Assembly (NCBI GenBank): GCA_963942565.1
Contig: OZ012685.1
Coordinates: forward strand, 40,006,199-40,070,198
Direction: 5' to 3'
From: Maea johnstoni
Lineage: Eukaryota > Annelida > Polychaeta > Spionida > Magelonidae
Length of the DNA: 64,000 nucleotides
Made by a program: the position numbers and the translations under genes. Below, piece by piece: positions 44,701-53,158 of the stretch (position 1 is its first letter; each line of letters starts with the position of its first letter). Under the pieces are notes generated by a model. The model saw only the letters and a program-made list of their open reading frames with translations, was not told where the DNA came from and ran no database searches.

Positions 44701-47700
44701 TCTAGATTCTCATAATATGTTGTGTGTTTCTAGGCAGAAGAGAGGTAGTTACAAGATTGTTACACTTGTTCCTTTACCCTATATCAAGCCTCAAACTTAT
44801 CCAAGGTATCAATGGAGAACTGGAGAAAGAAAGGTAGTTATGAATAGGGTGCGTATGTGAAGAGATTTTTGGTATCGATTGATAGAAAAATATTTCTAAC
44901 AATTAATCGATTCCGTTCGAGTTTTACGGCCACATTGCCGTAATTTTAAGGCAAACGATCTTCAACATTATTGTGCCGTGGTATGCGCCGTCACATGCCA
45001 GACACACATGCGGTGTACCGCGGCACTTGATGAATCGGTGCACTAAATATGGCGCAATAGATTTGTTTACTCTTGAGCGTTGACACAGAGCCGTTCTGTG
45101 TCACTTTAACGAAAGTTCTATTGTTTTTGTATGTTTTGGCTGCGCAATTTCACAAAAAAATCAGAAATTTCACATTTGAAATAATCGATTATTTCAAATG
45201 CCGTTCAAACGGATCGAGTCAGCCTCACCTCAACCAAATGCTCGAGTTCTCGCTTAATCATCCGACCACTAGTTATGAGATTGTTACACTTGTTCTTTAC
45301 CCTATATCAGGCCTCAAACTCATCCAGGGAATCAACGGAGAACTTGAGAAAGAAAGGTAGTTACAAGATTGTTACACTTGTTCTTTACCCTATATCAGGC
45401 CTCAAACTTATCCAGGGAATCAATGGAGAACTGGAGAAAGAAAGGTAGTTACAAGATTGTTACACTTGTTCTTTACCCTATATCAGGCCTCAAACTCATC
45501 CAGGGAATCAACGGAGAACTGGAGAAAGAAAGGTAGTTACAAGATTGTTACACTTGTTCTTTACCCTATATCAGGCCTCAAACTCATCCAGGGAATCAAC
45601 GGAGAACTGGAGAAAGAAAGGTAGTTACAAGATTGTTACACTTGTTCTTTACCCTATATCAGGCCTCAAACTCATCCAGGGAATCAATTGAGAACTGGAG
45701 AAAGAAAGGTAGTTACAAGATTGTTACACTTGTTCTTTACCCTATATCAGGCCTCAAACTCATCCAGGGAATCAACAGAGAACTGGAGAAAGAAAGGTAG
45801 TTACAAGATTGTTACACTTGTTCATTACCCTATAGCAGGCCTCAAACTCATCCAAGGTATCAACGGAGAACTGGAGAAAGAAAGGTAGTTACAAGATTGT
45901 TACACTTGTTCATTACCCTATAGCAGGCCTCAAAGTCATCTATGAAGAACATGAGAAAGAGCCCTAATTTCAGGAATGCTATCCTTGTTCCAGGGCCTCA
46001 AACTCATCCAGAGGGTCAACAAATATTGGGGTGGGGAGGCGGGGGCATCTACGAAGAACTTGTGAAAAAGCCCTAACTTAAGGAATGGCATACCTGTCCC
46101 ATGGCTTCAAACCCATCCAGGGGGTCAATACATATTGGGTTGGGAGGGGGGGGCATCTATGAAGAACTTGAGAAAGAGCCCTAACTTGATGAATGCTAAG
46201 CTTGTTGATTTCCCTGTCCTGGGGCCTCAAACCCATCCTGAGGGTCAACACATATTGGGGTTGGGGGTGGTGGAGCATATATGAAGAACTTGAGAAAGAG
46301 CCCTAACTTGATGAATGCTAAGCTTGTTGATTTCCCTGTCCTGGGGCCTCAAACCCATCCTGAGGGTCAACACATATTGGGGTTGGGCTTGGTGGGGCAT
46401 CTATGAAGAACTTGAGAAAGAGCCCTAACTTGAGGAATGCTAACCTTGTACTGTAAAATGGCTAATTTTTCTGTGAGTTTTATTTTCCCGTTTTTCTACG
46501 AACGCTTTCAAATGGGAATAAACATCACAGAAAAAAACAATACAGTACATATCCGGACTTAATTTACACAGAGAAATCCTTGTCCTTACCCATTGATATT
46601 ATTCTTTGGTATACTATTAAAAGTAAAAAAATTATGTACAATGGGAACATTAGAAACGGAAAAAACCCATATGTCCTCTGTTCGGAAATATTAGAAACTG
46701 AAACACCCCAAAATGGAAAATTAGGGGAAATTGTTACATGGAAAAATTAGTCATTCTCCAGTATTCCCATGGTCTCAAACCCATCCATTGGGTCAATAAA
46801 TATTGGGGTACGGGTGGTGGGGCATCTATGAAGAACTTATGAAAGAGCCCTAATTTGAGAAATGCTACCCTTGTTTATTTCCCTGTCCCAAGGTCTCAAA
46901 CCCATCCAGAGGGTCAACAAATATTGGGTTTGGGGGGGGGCGGCGGGGAGCATCTATGAAGACCTTGAGAAAGTGCCGTAATTTGGAGAATGCTTAACTT
47001 CTTTATTTCCCTGTACCATGGCCTCCAACCCATCCAGGGGGCCAACAACAAATATTTGGGTGGGGGGAGGCGGGGGCATCTATGTAAAACTTTAAAAACA
47101 GCCCTAACTTGAGGAAGGCTACCCTTGTTTATTTCCCTAGGCTTCAAACCCATCCAGGGGGTCTAAGAGAAAACAGCATTCCTTACTGCCTAGTGAAGTA
47201 GGCAGTCTGGCTTGTGGAACTCAAGAAAACATCACATTGATTACTTCATTGTATATACAACTTCTTTTTTGAAGTTCCCTTTGTGCGGTATGGATGCCTA
47301 CTAATTAAAGGATCACATGGTTTTATTGAGAGAGCCGTTCGCACCGTAAAGGGTTTGATTAGGAAATCAGGGAGAGACACTGACAAGGCATTGTTGATGC
47401 TCCGAACTACCCCACTAGGTCCAGAGATTCCATCACCAGCAGAGTTGTTGTTCGGTCGTGTTCTTCCAAGTAACCTACCAGTTAGGGCTAGAGGTCCTGT
47501 TAACGATATGCACCGTAGGACACAGGGGGAAGGCCGGATGATGAACTGCAAACGTATCTATTCAGAACTCAACCCACAACAACCCGTGTGGTATCAAGAT
47601 GTGGCCCAAAGAACGTGGTCACCTGGGGTCGTTATGGGATATGGACCCGAACCAAGATCCTACACTATCAGGTGTAACAAGACTGGGAGATATCTCAGAA

Positions 47701-50700
47701 GGAATAGGGTTCTGCTAAGACCCAGACAAGAGTCTACGTCGGTCCCAGAACAGGGCACACCAATTCCAGCTACTTTGGATCTTCCGCAGCCCCCACATCA
47801 GGCATCGGATGTACCACCGGAGAAACCTCAATCAGTAGCTGCCCCGACGCTGACACCTATGCCAACTACCCAACAAACACCAGTGAAACCTGTTGTTCGA
47901 AGTCCTGCCACTCCAAGACCAGCAGGGCCAAGTGGACCGGCAACAACAATCACTCGGTCTGGTCGCCTAAGTCGACCCCCTGATAGATTGGGTGTAGGCA
48001 ACTCTTAAGTCATATACAAGGTTCTGGGGCAGAATAATCCCCAAATATGACTTACCGGTCTGGGATAGTCCACTCCCTGCACCATGTTAGTTAAGGTTAT
48101 GTAAGTTGTCAAAGTGGGACATTACAAGCTTAGAACTGTCCAGAAATCGTTTTAAGTTAAGATAGTGCTAATTTCTGTAACTTTGTAGTATTTAGTTAGT
48201 AAACCATTTTAGTTTACGGAAAACCCATGGGTTGACATTTTGCTGAAGTAAGGACTTTAAGTTCGTTGAGAACATGGACTCCATCTTGCTTAAAATGAGG
48301 GGGATGTTATATTATAGTTATTTAGCATCTCAATAGATGGCAGCACCCTCTGACATTATTGATTACCAACCTATCCACTAGATGTCACTAGTCGGTTAAC
48401 TTCCTGCCCTGTGGGCTTATGGGATTCTGTACTTCAACATGGCTGTCTTCAATAAAGGTTGATTTATGGTAGTCTGATTGTCCGTCCTCAATCCAAGACA
48501 TCTTCCATTCACATCATCATATAACAACTGATATTAAGTGAAGCAAATATGAGTATTTAATTAATGGGAAGGATAAGGAATTTCCAGACCCTCGGCATGA
48601 CCTTGTAATCAACAACTAATTCATTTGGATTGACACTTTATGGTGATTCTTTTGTATTATTTCCCTTCTTTTTTTTATGAAACACCGATATACTTACAAA
48701 AATATTTATGTTTTACATACTGATCATATGTGGCACATATTTTTTCATGTAAATATCCTGTTATTTTAAAATGAGTATCATGTATTGAAATTATTGTGTA
48801 ATTTATCTTGTAAGTATCACATAATTACCATGTTAGTATCATGTTAGTATGTTGTCATATGCTCTTCTGGACAGGTGGCCCCAAATTTTACTCTTACCAT
48901 GTGTATATATGCCCCTCTATACAGGAAGCCCCAAAATCTACATGATCAGAATTTTTTCTTGCCCAAAATAAAAATTCATAATTTTGTATGGAGTATGCAT
49001 TACTTGGTTGTTTATTTTTGTTATCATTACAGTTGTCTGATAGGCAGGTGGACTAATGTAAGGCCTCAAGGAATATCTTGTTTGTGATAAATATGACATG
49101 TTGGGAACGCAATGTTGGGCTGGTTATGTAATAAAAATTACCTGACCGACAATTTCTTGGGAGTTTTTACTTGCTGGCGGCAAGTGCTTATGTTATACCA
49201 TGCCTGAAATACCTAAACATCCAGACTATTTTGGGAATAGCATTTTGACCATTAAGTGTATTTCAGAAAACATTTGAATAGTAAAAGATAAAGCCCAAAC
49301 CACAACTCAACTTCAAAGATATATACCCTTACTTTGTCCAAGACTTCTAGATTCTCATAATATGTTGTGTGTTTCTAGACAGGTCCTGTCAGAGATTGAG
49401 AATGTGAGGGAGCAGTCTGCATCTCCGAAGGACGGCCTGCATGACCCTTACTTTGTCCAAGACTTCTAGATTCTCATAATATGTTGTGTGTTTCTAGGCA
49501 GGTCCTGTCAGAGATTGAGAATGTGAGGGAGCAGTCTGTGTCGCTGAAGGACAGCCTGCGTGACCCTTGCTCTGTCCAAGACCACTAGATTCTCATATTT
49601 CTTCCTCTGTGTTTCTAGGCTGGTCCTGTCAGAGATTGAGAATGTGCGGGAGCAGTCTGCGTCGCTGAAGGACAGCCTGCGTGACCCTTGCTCTGTCCAA
49701 GACCACTAGATTCTCATATTTCTTCCTCTGTGTTTCAAGGCAGGTCCTGTCTGAGATTGAGAATGTGAGGGAGCAGTCTGCATCGCTGAAGGACGGCCTG
49801 CGTGACCCTTGCTCTGTCCAAGACTTCTAGATTCTCATATTTCTTCCTCTGTGTTTCTAGGCAGGTCCTGTCAGAGATTGAGAATGTGAGGGAGCAGTCT
49901 GCGTCGCTGAAGGACGGCCTGCGTGACCCTTACTTTGTCCAAGACCACTAGATTCTCATATTTCTTCCTCTGTGTTTCTAGGCAGGTCCTGTCAGAGATT
50001 GAGAATGTGAGGGAGCAGTCTGCATCGCTGAAGGACGGCCTGCGTGACCCTTACATTACCAAGACCACTAGATTCTCATATTTCTTCCTCTGTGTTTCTA
50101 GGCAGGTCCTGTCAGAGATTGAGAACGTGAGGGAGCAGTCTGCGTCGCTGAAGGACGGCCTGCGTGACATGACGGCTAAGGAACAGCAGCTGAAGAGAGT
50201 GCACCACTCCAAGCAGGAGAAGATGTCCAAGATCACGCTGCAGCACCACAGCAAGATGCAGGGCACCAAGGAGAGCATTCAGCATTATCAGGGGTCAGTA
50301 CTGCATGCTTCAACCATTGGGTCAAGGGACATTTTCACATGCAAACGTTTTTTGGTATAATTTGTATATTTTATCTAGCATTATCAGGGGTTAATACATT
50401 GTTTCAACAAGGGTTTCAAGACTGGCTTTGGGTCAAGGGCCATTTTCACATATAAAGTTTTTTGTTATGATTTGTATATTTTATCCAGCATTATCGGGGG
50501 TTAATACTAGATACTTCAACAAGGCCATTTCCACATGATTTTTGAAGTTTGAAAAAGATTTTTGTTTTAATTTTGACCAAGTACATTCATTAATAAACTC
50601 ATGGATACTAAACAATAAAAAACTATAATTAGGATAATTGTGGTAACCTTGAATGTACAGAAGGGTTTTTTGTGTCTACATGTTTCAGGGAGTAAGAGCA

Positions 50701-53158
50701 TTTGAGCAGGGCTAGTAGATTATAATATTAGTTACGCCCTGTTTGAAAGTGAGGTCCCGCCTGCTATCCACCCTCAGTCATCGATACGGATGACTGAGGG
50801 TGGATACCGGGCCAGACTGCACTTTCAAACATGGTGTAACAAATTTATCTCATGCTCTTCCATGGTTAGAAAAAAAATCAAATACACCACATTGCTGGCT
50901 ACTGTGTGATATTGATTATGGCGTGTGATATTAACTTAAGACGCTCAATATTAAATCTACCTCGTGCGAACGGGCGCATGTCTGGCACCTATTGACCAAT
51001 CATCATCGAGAAATACAGCAGAGGTGATAAGACTTGCTATCCCTTCCTTTGATAATTGTGGTAATCCTTGTGTTTTAGGGAGAAGCAGCGTTTGCTGGAG
51101 ACTAACAGTGAGGAGGAGAAGCTGATCTACTCCTACGAGACCTATATCTTTGCTTATCGTGGTTATGTTTGTGTTTCAGGGAGAAGCAGCGTTTGCTGGA
51201 GACGAACAGTGAGGAGGAGAAGCTGATCTACTCGTACGAGCAGGAGATTCAGAAGATAAAGGATGAGATGAGATAATTGTGGTAATCCTTGTGTTTCAGG
51301 GAGAAGCAGCGTTTGCTGGAGACGAACAGTGAGGAGGAGAAGCTGATCTACTCGTACGAGCAGGAGATTCAGAAGATAAAGGATGAGATGAGATAATTGT
51401 GGTAATCCTTGTGTTTCAGGGAGAAGCAGCGTTTGCTGGAGACTAACAGTGAGGAGGAGAAGCTGATCTACTCGTACGAGCAGGAGATTCAGAAGATAAA
51501 GGATGAGATGAGATAATTGTGGTAATCCTTGTGTTTCAGGGAGAAGCAACGTTTGCTGGAGACGAACAGTGAGGAGGAGAAGCTGATCTACTCGTACGAG
51601 CAGGAGATTCAGAAGATAAAGGATGAGATGAGATAATTGTGGTAATCCTTGTGTTTCAGGGAGAAGCAGCGTTTGCTGGAGACTAACAGTGAGGAGGAGA
51701 AGCTGATCTACTCCTACGAGACCTATATCTTTGCTTATCGTGGTTATGTTTGTGTTTCAGGGAGAAGCAGCGTTTGCTGGAGACTAACAGTGAGGAGGAG
51801 AAGCTGATCTACTCGTACGAGCAGGAGATTCAGAAGATAAGGGATGAGATGAGATAATTGTGGTAATCCTTGTGTTTCAGGGAGAAGCAGCGTTTGCTGG
51901 AGACTAACAGTGAGGAGGAGAAGCTGATCTACTCGTACGAGCAGGAGATTCAGAAGATAAAGGAGGAGATGAGATAATTGTGGTAATCCTTGTGTTTCAG
52001 GGAGAAGCAGCGTTTGCTGGAGACTAACAGTGAGGAGGAGAAGCTGATCTACTCCTACGAGACCTATATCTTTGCTTATCGTGGTTATGTTTGTGTTTCA
52101 GGGAGAAGCAGCGTTTGCTGGAGACTAACAGTGAGGAGGAGAAGCTGATCTACTCGTACGAGCAGGAGATTCAGAAGATAAAGGAGGAGATGAGCGAGCA
52201 GGGCCGGGTATCGGACGACAAGATGGACACGTTACGCGACCAGTACTCCAGCTTACTAGAACAGGTAAACTACCAGCTTAGCCCTTCCAATGTTAAGGCT
52301 ACTTTCATCCAAAGCACAAGGATGCAAAGAATTTTGAAAACCGTCCAAACCCTGTCATGTTGGTACTCATTAGAAAGCTCTGGCTGAGTACTCTCAGATG
52401 AGTACCCATGTGTCAGGCCAGGTTTCAGTCATTTTTCACATTTTTTCATCATTCCATATTGGCCAAATAGGCCACCAGCAGACGAAGGGTTAATTCTTGA
52501 GTTTAATGTCATTTTGAGATTTATATATGTGTTAAAGTCTACACCCTTTTCCTCATAACCAGACCAACTGTGACTGTCTTGGCCATCACTGATCAGTGAG
52601 AGACCAGCTTTCACATAAACTCACATAGGCTTTTAAATAGACTGGAAAGGTTTTTGGCTCATGCTTATGGTGCAGTTGGAAATTGTGGTCTGAAAGCTCC
52701 CACGCTTTTGAAAATAACTAGGGAACAAATCATAAACTTGCAAATTGTATAGATTTAAAGGGGAGATAGTAGTTGCGTTCCCATCAATATTTTTGCTTCA
52801 AATATTTTCCTTACCAAGATATCTCCAAAATAATCAGGAATTTGTTGGTCAATACAGACATTAATGGATTAAATTTCTCAAATGTTAGATTCATAGACCC
52901 TGCAAAAGTTTTTAGAAATTACAACATCTGGCAAACCACCTGGTTTTGCATTGGGGATAAGAAGAATTTTCAAGACTATCTAAAAATTCTAAAAAATCAT
53001 TTTCATTTCCAGATTATGCTTGGAAAAATGTCTCTTTTATGATTGTTGTATGTGCTTGTAATAAAAGTGGCTCTTATCTTTCTGTGTTTTAGCTTGACCA
53101 ATATCACACTCGCCTGGGGACAGCGTGGGAAACTGCATCTCAAGCCTTCAAGTCATGA
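35664..53158 (+). CDS. NUF2: NUF2, kinetochore NDC80-complex subunit (complete, 11 coding exons)
   Basis: Exons 35664-35771, 36457-36531, 36875-36957, 38731-38792, 39531-39628, 40099-40209, 40840-40959, 42607-42869, 50102-50293, 52102-52264 and 53093-53158 join in frame to 446 residues; human NUF2 has 464. Residues 1-140 form the calponin-homology-like head: the N-terminal FPMLSPEEIVSFFREI and later RIVSAVINFQRFQGERMQFY, matching the human ARFLSGIINFIHFRE block. The rest is coiled coil, including IVQSPERMKKDQERM, equivalent to human IVDSPEKLKNYKEKM. NUF2 pairs with NDC80 and, through SPC24/SPC25, joins the outer kinetochore to microtubules in mitosis. The start ATG opens the conserved head; an acceptor (TTTCAG, ends 35641) just upstream implies a non-coding first exon further 5'. 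The 3' half is riddled with exon-derived tandem arrays, described separately. Confidence 0.92.
36457..36531 (+). CDS. NUF2: NUF2 exon 2
   Basis: Acceptor TTCTTGCAG, donor GTAAGC at 36532, 25 codons in phase 0 (PTAWARHYTMILENMVG...). Part of the calponin-homology head. Confidence 0.9.
36875..36957 (+). CDS. NUF2: NUF2 exon 3
   Basis: Acceptor TTCTTCAG, donor GTAAGT at 36958. Encodes QQIHASGSFEHPEIFEESAC and onward; a methionine codon is split across the junction. Confidence 0.9.
37055..37360 (+). mobile_element. 306-bp TIR element (GTCTTAGCCAG ends)
   Basis: Perfect 11-bp terminal inverted repeats GTCTTAGCCAG / CTGGCTAAGAC. A second copy of identical length lies at 41270-41575, and partial copies near 41936-42060 and 60205-60250. 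No ORF; a non-autonomous DNA transposon of undetermined superfamily. Confidence 0.75.
38731..38792 (+). CDS. NUF2: NUF2 exon 4
   Basis: Acceptor TTTTCACAG, donor GTAAGT at 38793. Encodes NKFLGACGVEDFQLKDILQP, part of the head domain. Confidence 0.88.
39436..39498. mobile_element. TTAA-flanked MITE, family B, internally shortened
   Basis: 63 bp bounded by TTAA at 39432-39435 and 39499-39502, with ends CCTTTCATACCTGGAGATCT and GGGTATGAATGGG. It ends only 32 bp before NUF2 exon 5, inside the likely branch-point region. Confidence 0.7.
39531..39628 (+). CDS. NUF2: NUF2 exon 5
   Basis: Acceptor GTCTGACAG, donor GTATGT at 39629. Encodes PKRTKRIVSAVINFQRFQGE and onward, the best conserved NUF2 head block. 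Confidence 0.92.
40099..40209 (+). CDS. NUF2: NUF2 exon 6
   Basis: Acceptor GCTTTCAG, donor GTAGGT at 40210, 37 codons in phase 0. Start of the coiled coil (EDARHQYEQLKKKIDEEKSL). Confidence 0.9.
40640..40839 (+). pseudogene. Two decayed tandem copies of the start of NUF2 exon 7
   Basis: A copy at 40729 follows GTGTAG and repeats CTGCTGTCTAAGATGGAGGA, exactly the start of exon 7, 111 bp upstream of it. An older partial copy starts near 40640. Both drift out of frame (TTTTAG follows in the 40729 copy) and have no donor. Confidence 0.7.
40840..40959 (+). CDS. NUF2: NUF2 exon 7
   Basis: Acceptor GTATTGTAG, donor GTAAGT at 40960, 40 codons in phase 0 (LLSKMEEKSLEMGEHHKAKA...). This is the only copy of the exon-7 repeat unit that stays open with a donor. 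Confidence 0.9.
41270..41575 (+). mobile_element. 306-bp TIR element, second copy
   Basis: GTCTTGGCCAG at the left end and CTGGCTAAGAC at the right end. Same length and interior as 37055-37360 (GACACCCAAACCC, TTTGGACGC, GGCACCCAGTTTC). Confidence 0.75.
42083..42573. mobile_element. hAT-like non-autonomous transposon with 8-bp target duplication
   Basis: 491 bp flanked by a perfect 8-bp duplication CTTGTTAG (42075-42082 and 42574-42581). Ends TAGTGTTGGGA and TTCCCAACCCTA form imperfect inverted repeats. Eight-bp duplication with TAGNGTTGGG-type ends is characteristic of hAT elements. No transposase is present; the interior is rich in ATCGAT palindromes. Confidence 0.85.
42607..42869 (+). CDS. 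NUF2: NUF2 exon 8
   Basis: Acceptor ATGTTTCAG, donor GTAGTT at 42870, leaving two bases of an arginine codon. Encodes SGQIVQSPERMKKDQERM and a long charged helix ending GINGELEKER. Its last 46 bases (42824-42869) are the first unit of the 88-bp array that follows. Confidence 0.92.
42824..43440 (+). repeat. 88-bp tandem array of the end of NUF2 exon 8 plus donor (block 1)
   Basis: Units begin at 42824 (in the exon), 42912, 43000, 43088, 43176, 43264 and 43352. Each has 46 bases of exon 8, the donor GTAGTT, then 42 bases of intron ending CCCTATATCAG, an acceptor-like signal. The next unit (43440) is diverged and leads into the GT-rich array. Confidence 0.95.
43440..43740. repeat. Diverged long-unit array derived from the exon-8 repeat (block 1)
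   Basis: Units of about 110 bp start GGCCTCAAACCCATCCAG, include a G-rich GGTTGGGGTGTTGGGGG stretch and ATGAAGAACTTGAGAAA. They look like an expanded, older version of the 88-bp unit. Confidence 0.7.
43736..44735 (+). repeat. Segmental duplication, copy 1 (NUF2 intron 8)
   Basis: About 1 kb matching 47156-49500 closely, e.g. GAAAACAGCATTCCTTACTG, AGCAAATATCAGTATTTAAT and ACCTGACCGACAATTTCTTG blocks. It ends with a degenerate exon-9 unit (about 44632-44735) and the acceptor TTTCTAG followed by GCAG. At that point it joins straight into a new 88-bp array. Confidence 0.85.
44788..45926 (+). repeat. 88-bp exon-8 array, block 2, interrupted by a hAT-like element
   Basis: A first unit at 44788 is cut by an insertion (44844-45270). 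Seven further units start at 45311, 45399, 45487, 45575, 45663, 45751 and 45839. All keep the donor-like GTAGTT; most keep CCCTATATCAG. The unit at 45927 is diverged. Confidence 0.92.
44844..45270. mobile_element. hAT-like insertion with 8-bp target duplication
   Basis: 427 bp flanked by AGTTATGA at 44836-44843 and 45271-45278. The insertion splits an 88-bp exon-8 repeat at its AGTTAC site. The right end is CCGACCACT and the left end ATAGGGTGCG, only weakly inverted. The 8-bp duplication supports hAT; the family is otherwise unassigned. Confidence 0.75.
45927..47160. repeat. Diverged long-unit array (block 2)
   Basis: About nine imperfect units of roughly 105-125 bp built around CCTCAAACCCATCCAG, GGGTCAACANATATTGGG, a G-rich run, CATCTATGAAGAACTTGAGAA and AGCCCTAACTTGAGGAATGC. 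Homologous to 43440-43740. A TA-flanked MITE interrupts it at 46451. Confidence 0.8.
46451..46761. mobile_element. TA-flanked TIR element (Tc1/mariner-like MITE)
   Basis: 311 bp between TA dinucleotides (46449-46450 and 46762-46763). Ends CTGTAAAATGGCTAATTTTT and AAAAATTAGTCATTCTCCAG form an imperfect inverted repeat. It interrupts one unit of the surrounding array, so the boundaries are well defined. Confidence 0.7.
47156..49500 (+). repeat. Segmental duplication, copy 2 (NUF2 intron 8)
   Basis: Matches 43736-44735 on both sides of a later LTR-element insertion (about 47310-48526). Unlike copy 1 it has an extra ~100 bp near 48640-48740. It runs into the exon-9 array. Confidence 0.85.
47310..48526 (+). 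mobile_element. Gypsy-like LTR retrotransposon remnant (integrase end plus 3' LTR)
   Basis: A fossil copy, incomplete: only the 3' part is present. The frame 47313-48008 resembles the end of a Gypsy integrase (ERAVRTVKGLIRKSG, PSPAELLFGRVLPSNLP) and a proline-rich tail. A purine-rich tract (GAGGGGGA, ending 48304) precedes a 222-bp LTR at 48305-48526 that begins TGTTATAT and ends ATATAACA. It inserted into copy 2 of the segmental duplication after that copy was made, so it is relatively young within this locus. Confidence 0.75.
49379..50101 (+). repeat. 120-bp tandem array of the acceptor and start of NUF2 exon 9
   Basis: Six incomplete copies start at 49379, 49498, 49619, 49740, 49861 and 49982, ahead of the true exon at 50102. 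Each carries a TTTCTAG-type acceptor and the first ~69 bases of exon 9 to CTGCGTGAC. About 50 bases of spacer with an in-frame stop follow. No copy has a recognisable donor. Confidence 0.95.
50102..50293 (+). CDS. NUF2: NUF2 exon 9
   Basis: Acceptor GTTTCTAG (ends 50101), donor GTCAGT at 50294. Encodes QVLSEIENVREQSASLKDGL and onward to ESIQHYQG; both ends are phase 2. It is the last and only complete copy in the exon-9 array. Confidence 0.92.
50282..50510 (+). repeat. Three copies of the exon-9 donor region, about 100 bp unit
   Basis: GCATTATCAGGGG at 50282 (true exon end) recurs at 50378 and, with one change, at 50488. Units share GGGTCAAGGGNCATTTTCACAT and TATTTTATC(T/C)AG. The later copies read GGGGTTAAT and lose the GTCAGT donor. 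Confidence 0.85.
50715..51040. mobile_element. Unclassified repeat with internal hairpin, second copy
   Basis: Inverse-orientation relative of 26925-27270. GTTACGCCCTGTTTGAAAGT pairs with ACTTTCAAACATGGTGTAAC around CCACCCTCAGTCATC / GATGACTGAGGGTGG. Confidence 0.6.
51079..52101 (+). repeat. Mixed 101/120-bp array of the acceptor and start of NUF2 exon 10
   Basis: Nine incomplete copies start at 51079, 51180, 51300, 51420, 51540, 51660, 51761, 51881 and 52001; the true exon is at 52102. Spacings are 101, 120, 120, 120, 120, 101, 120, 120 and 101. The 101-bp type leaves the exon after TACGAG; the 120-bp type after GAGATGAGATAA, an in-frame stop. All keep a GTTTCAG (or TTTTAG) acceptor. Confidence 0.95.
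52102..52264 (+). CDS. NUF2: NUF2 exon 10
   Basis: Acceptor TGTTTCAG (ends 52101), donor GTAAAC at 52265. Encodes EKQRLLETNSEEEKLIYSYE and onward through VSDDKMDTLRDQYSSLLEQ. It is the terminal and only complete copy in its array. Confidence 0.92.
52281..52489 (+). mobile_element. TTAA-type MITE, family A
   Basis: Starts 16 bp after the NUF2 exon 10 donor. The left TTAA is altered to TTAG; the right TTAA is at 52490-52493. Interior as in other copies. Confidence 0.75.
53093..53158 (+). CDS. NUF2: NUF2 exon 11 (stop codon)
   Basis: Acceptor GTGTTTTAG (ends 53092). Encodes LDQYHTRLGTAWETASQAFK, then S and TGA at 53156-53158. The C-terminus is plausible for NUF2 but poorly conserved in the family. 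Confidence 0.8.
   Translation, partial: LDQYHTRLGTAWETASQAFKS

Noticed and set aside
45073-45360. 95-codon ORF ending in the NUF2-like LKLIQGINGELEKE
   Set aside because: Chance fusion of hAT-element sequence with an 88-bp exon-8 repeat unit; no independent gene.
51163-51549. 128-codon minus-strand ORF of leucine-rich repeats
   Set aside because: It is the antisense shadow of the NUF2 exon-10 array, not a real repeat protein.
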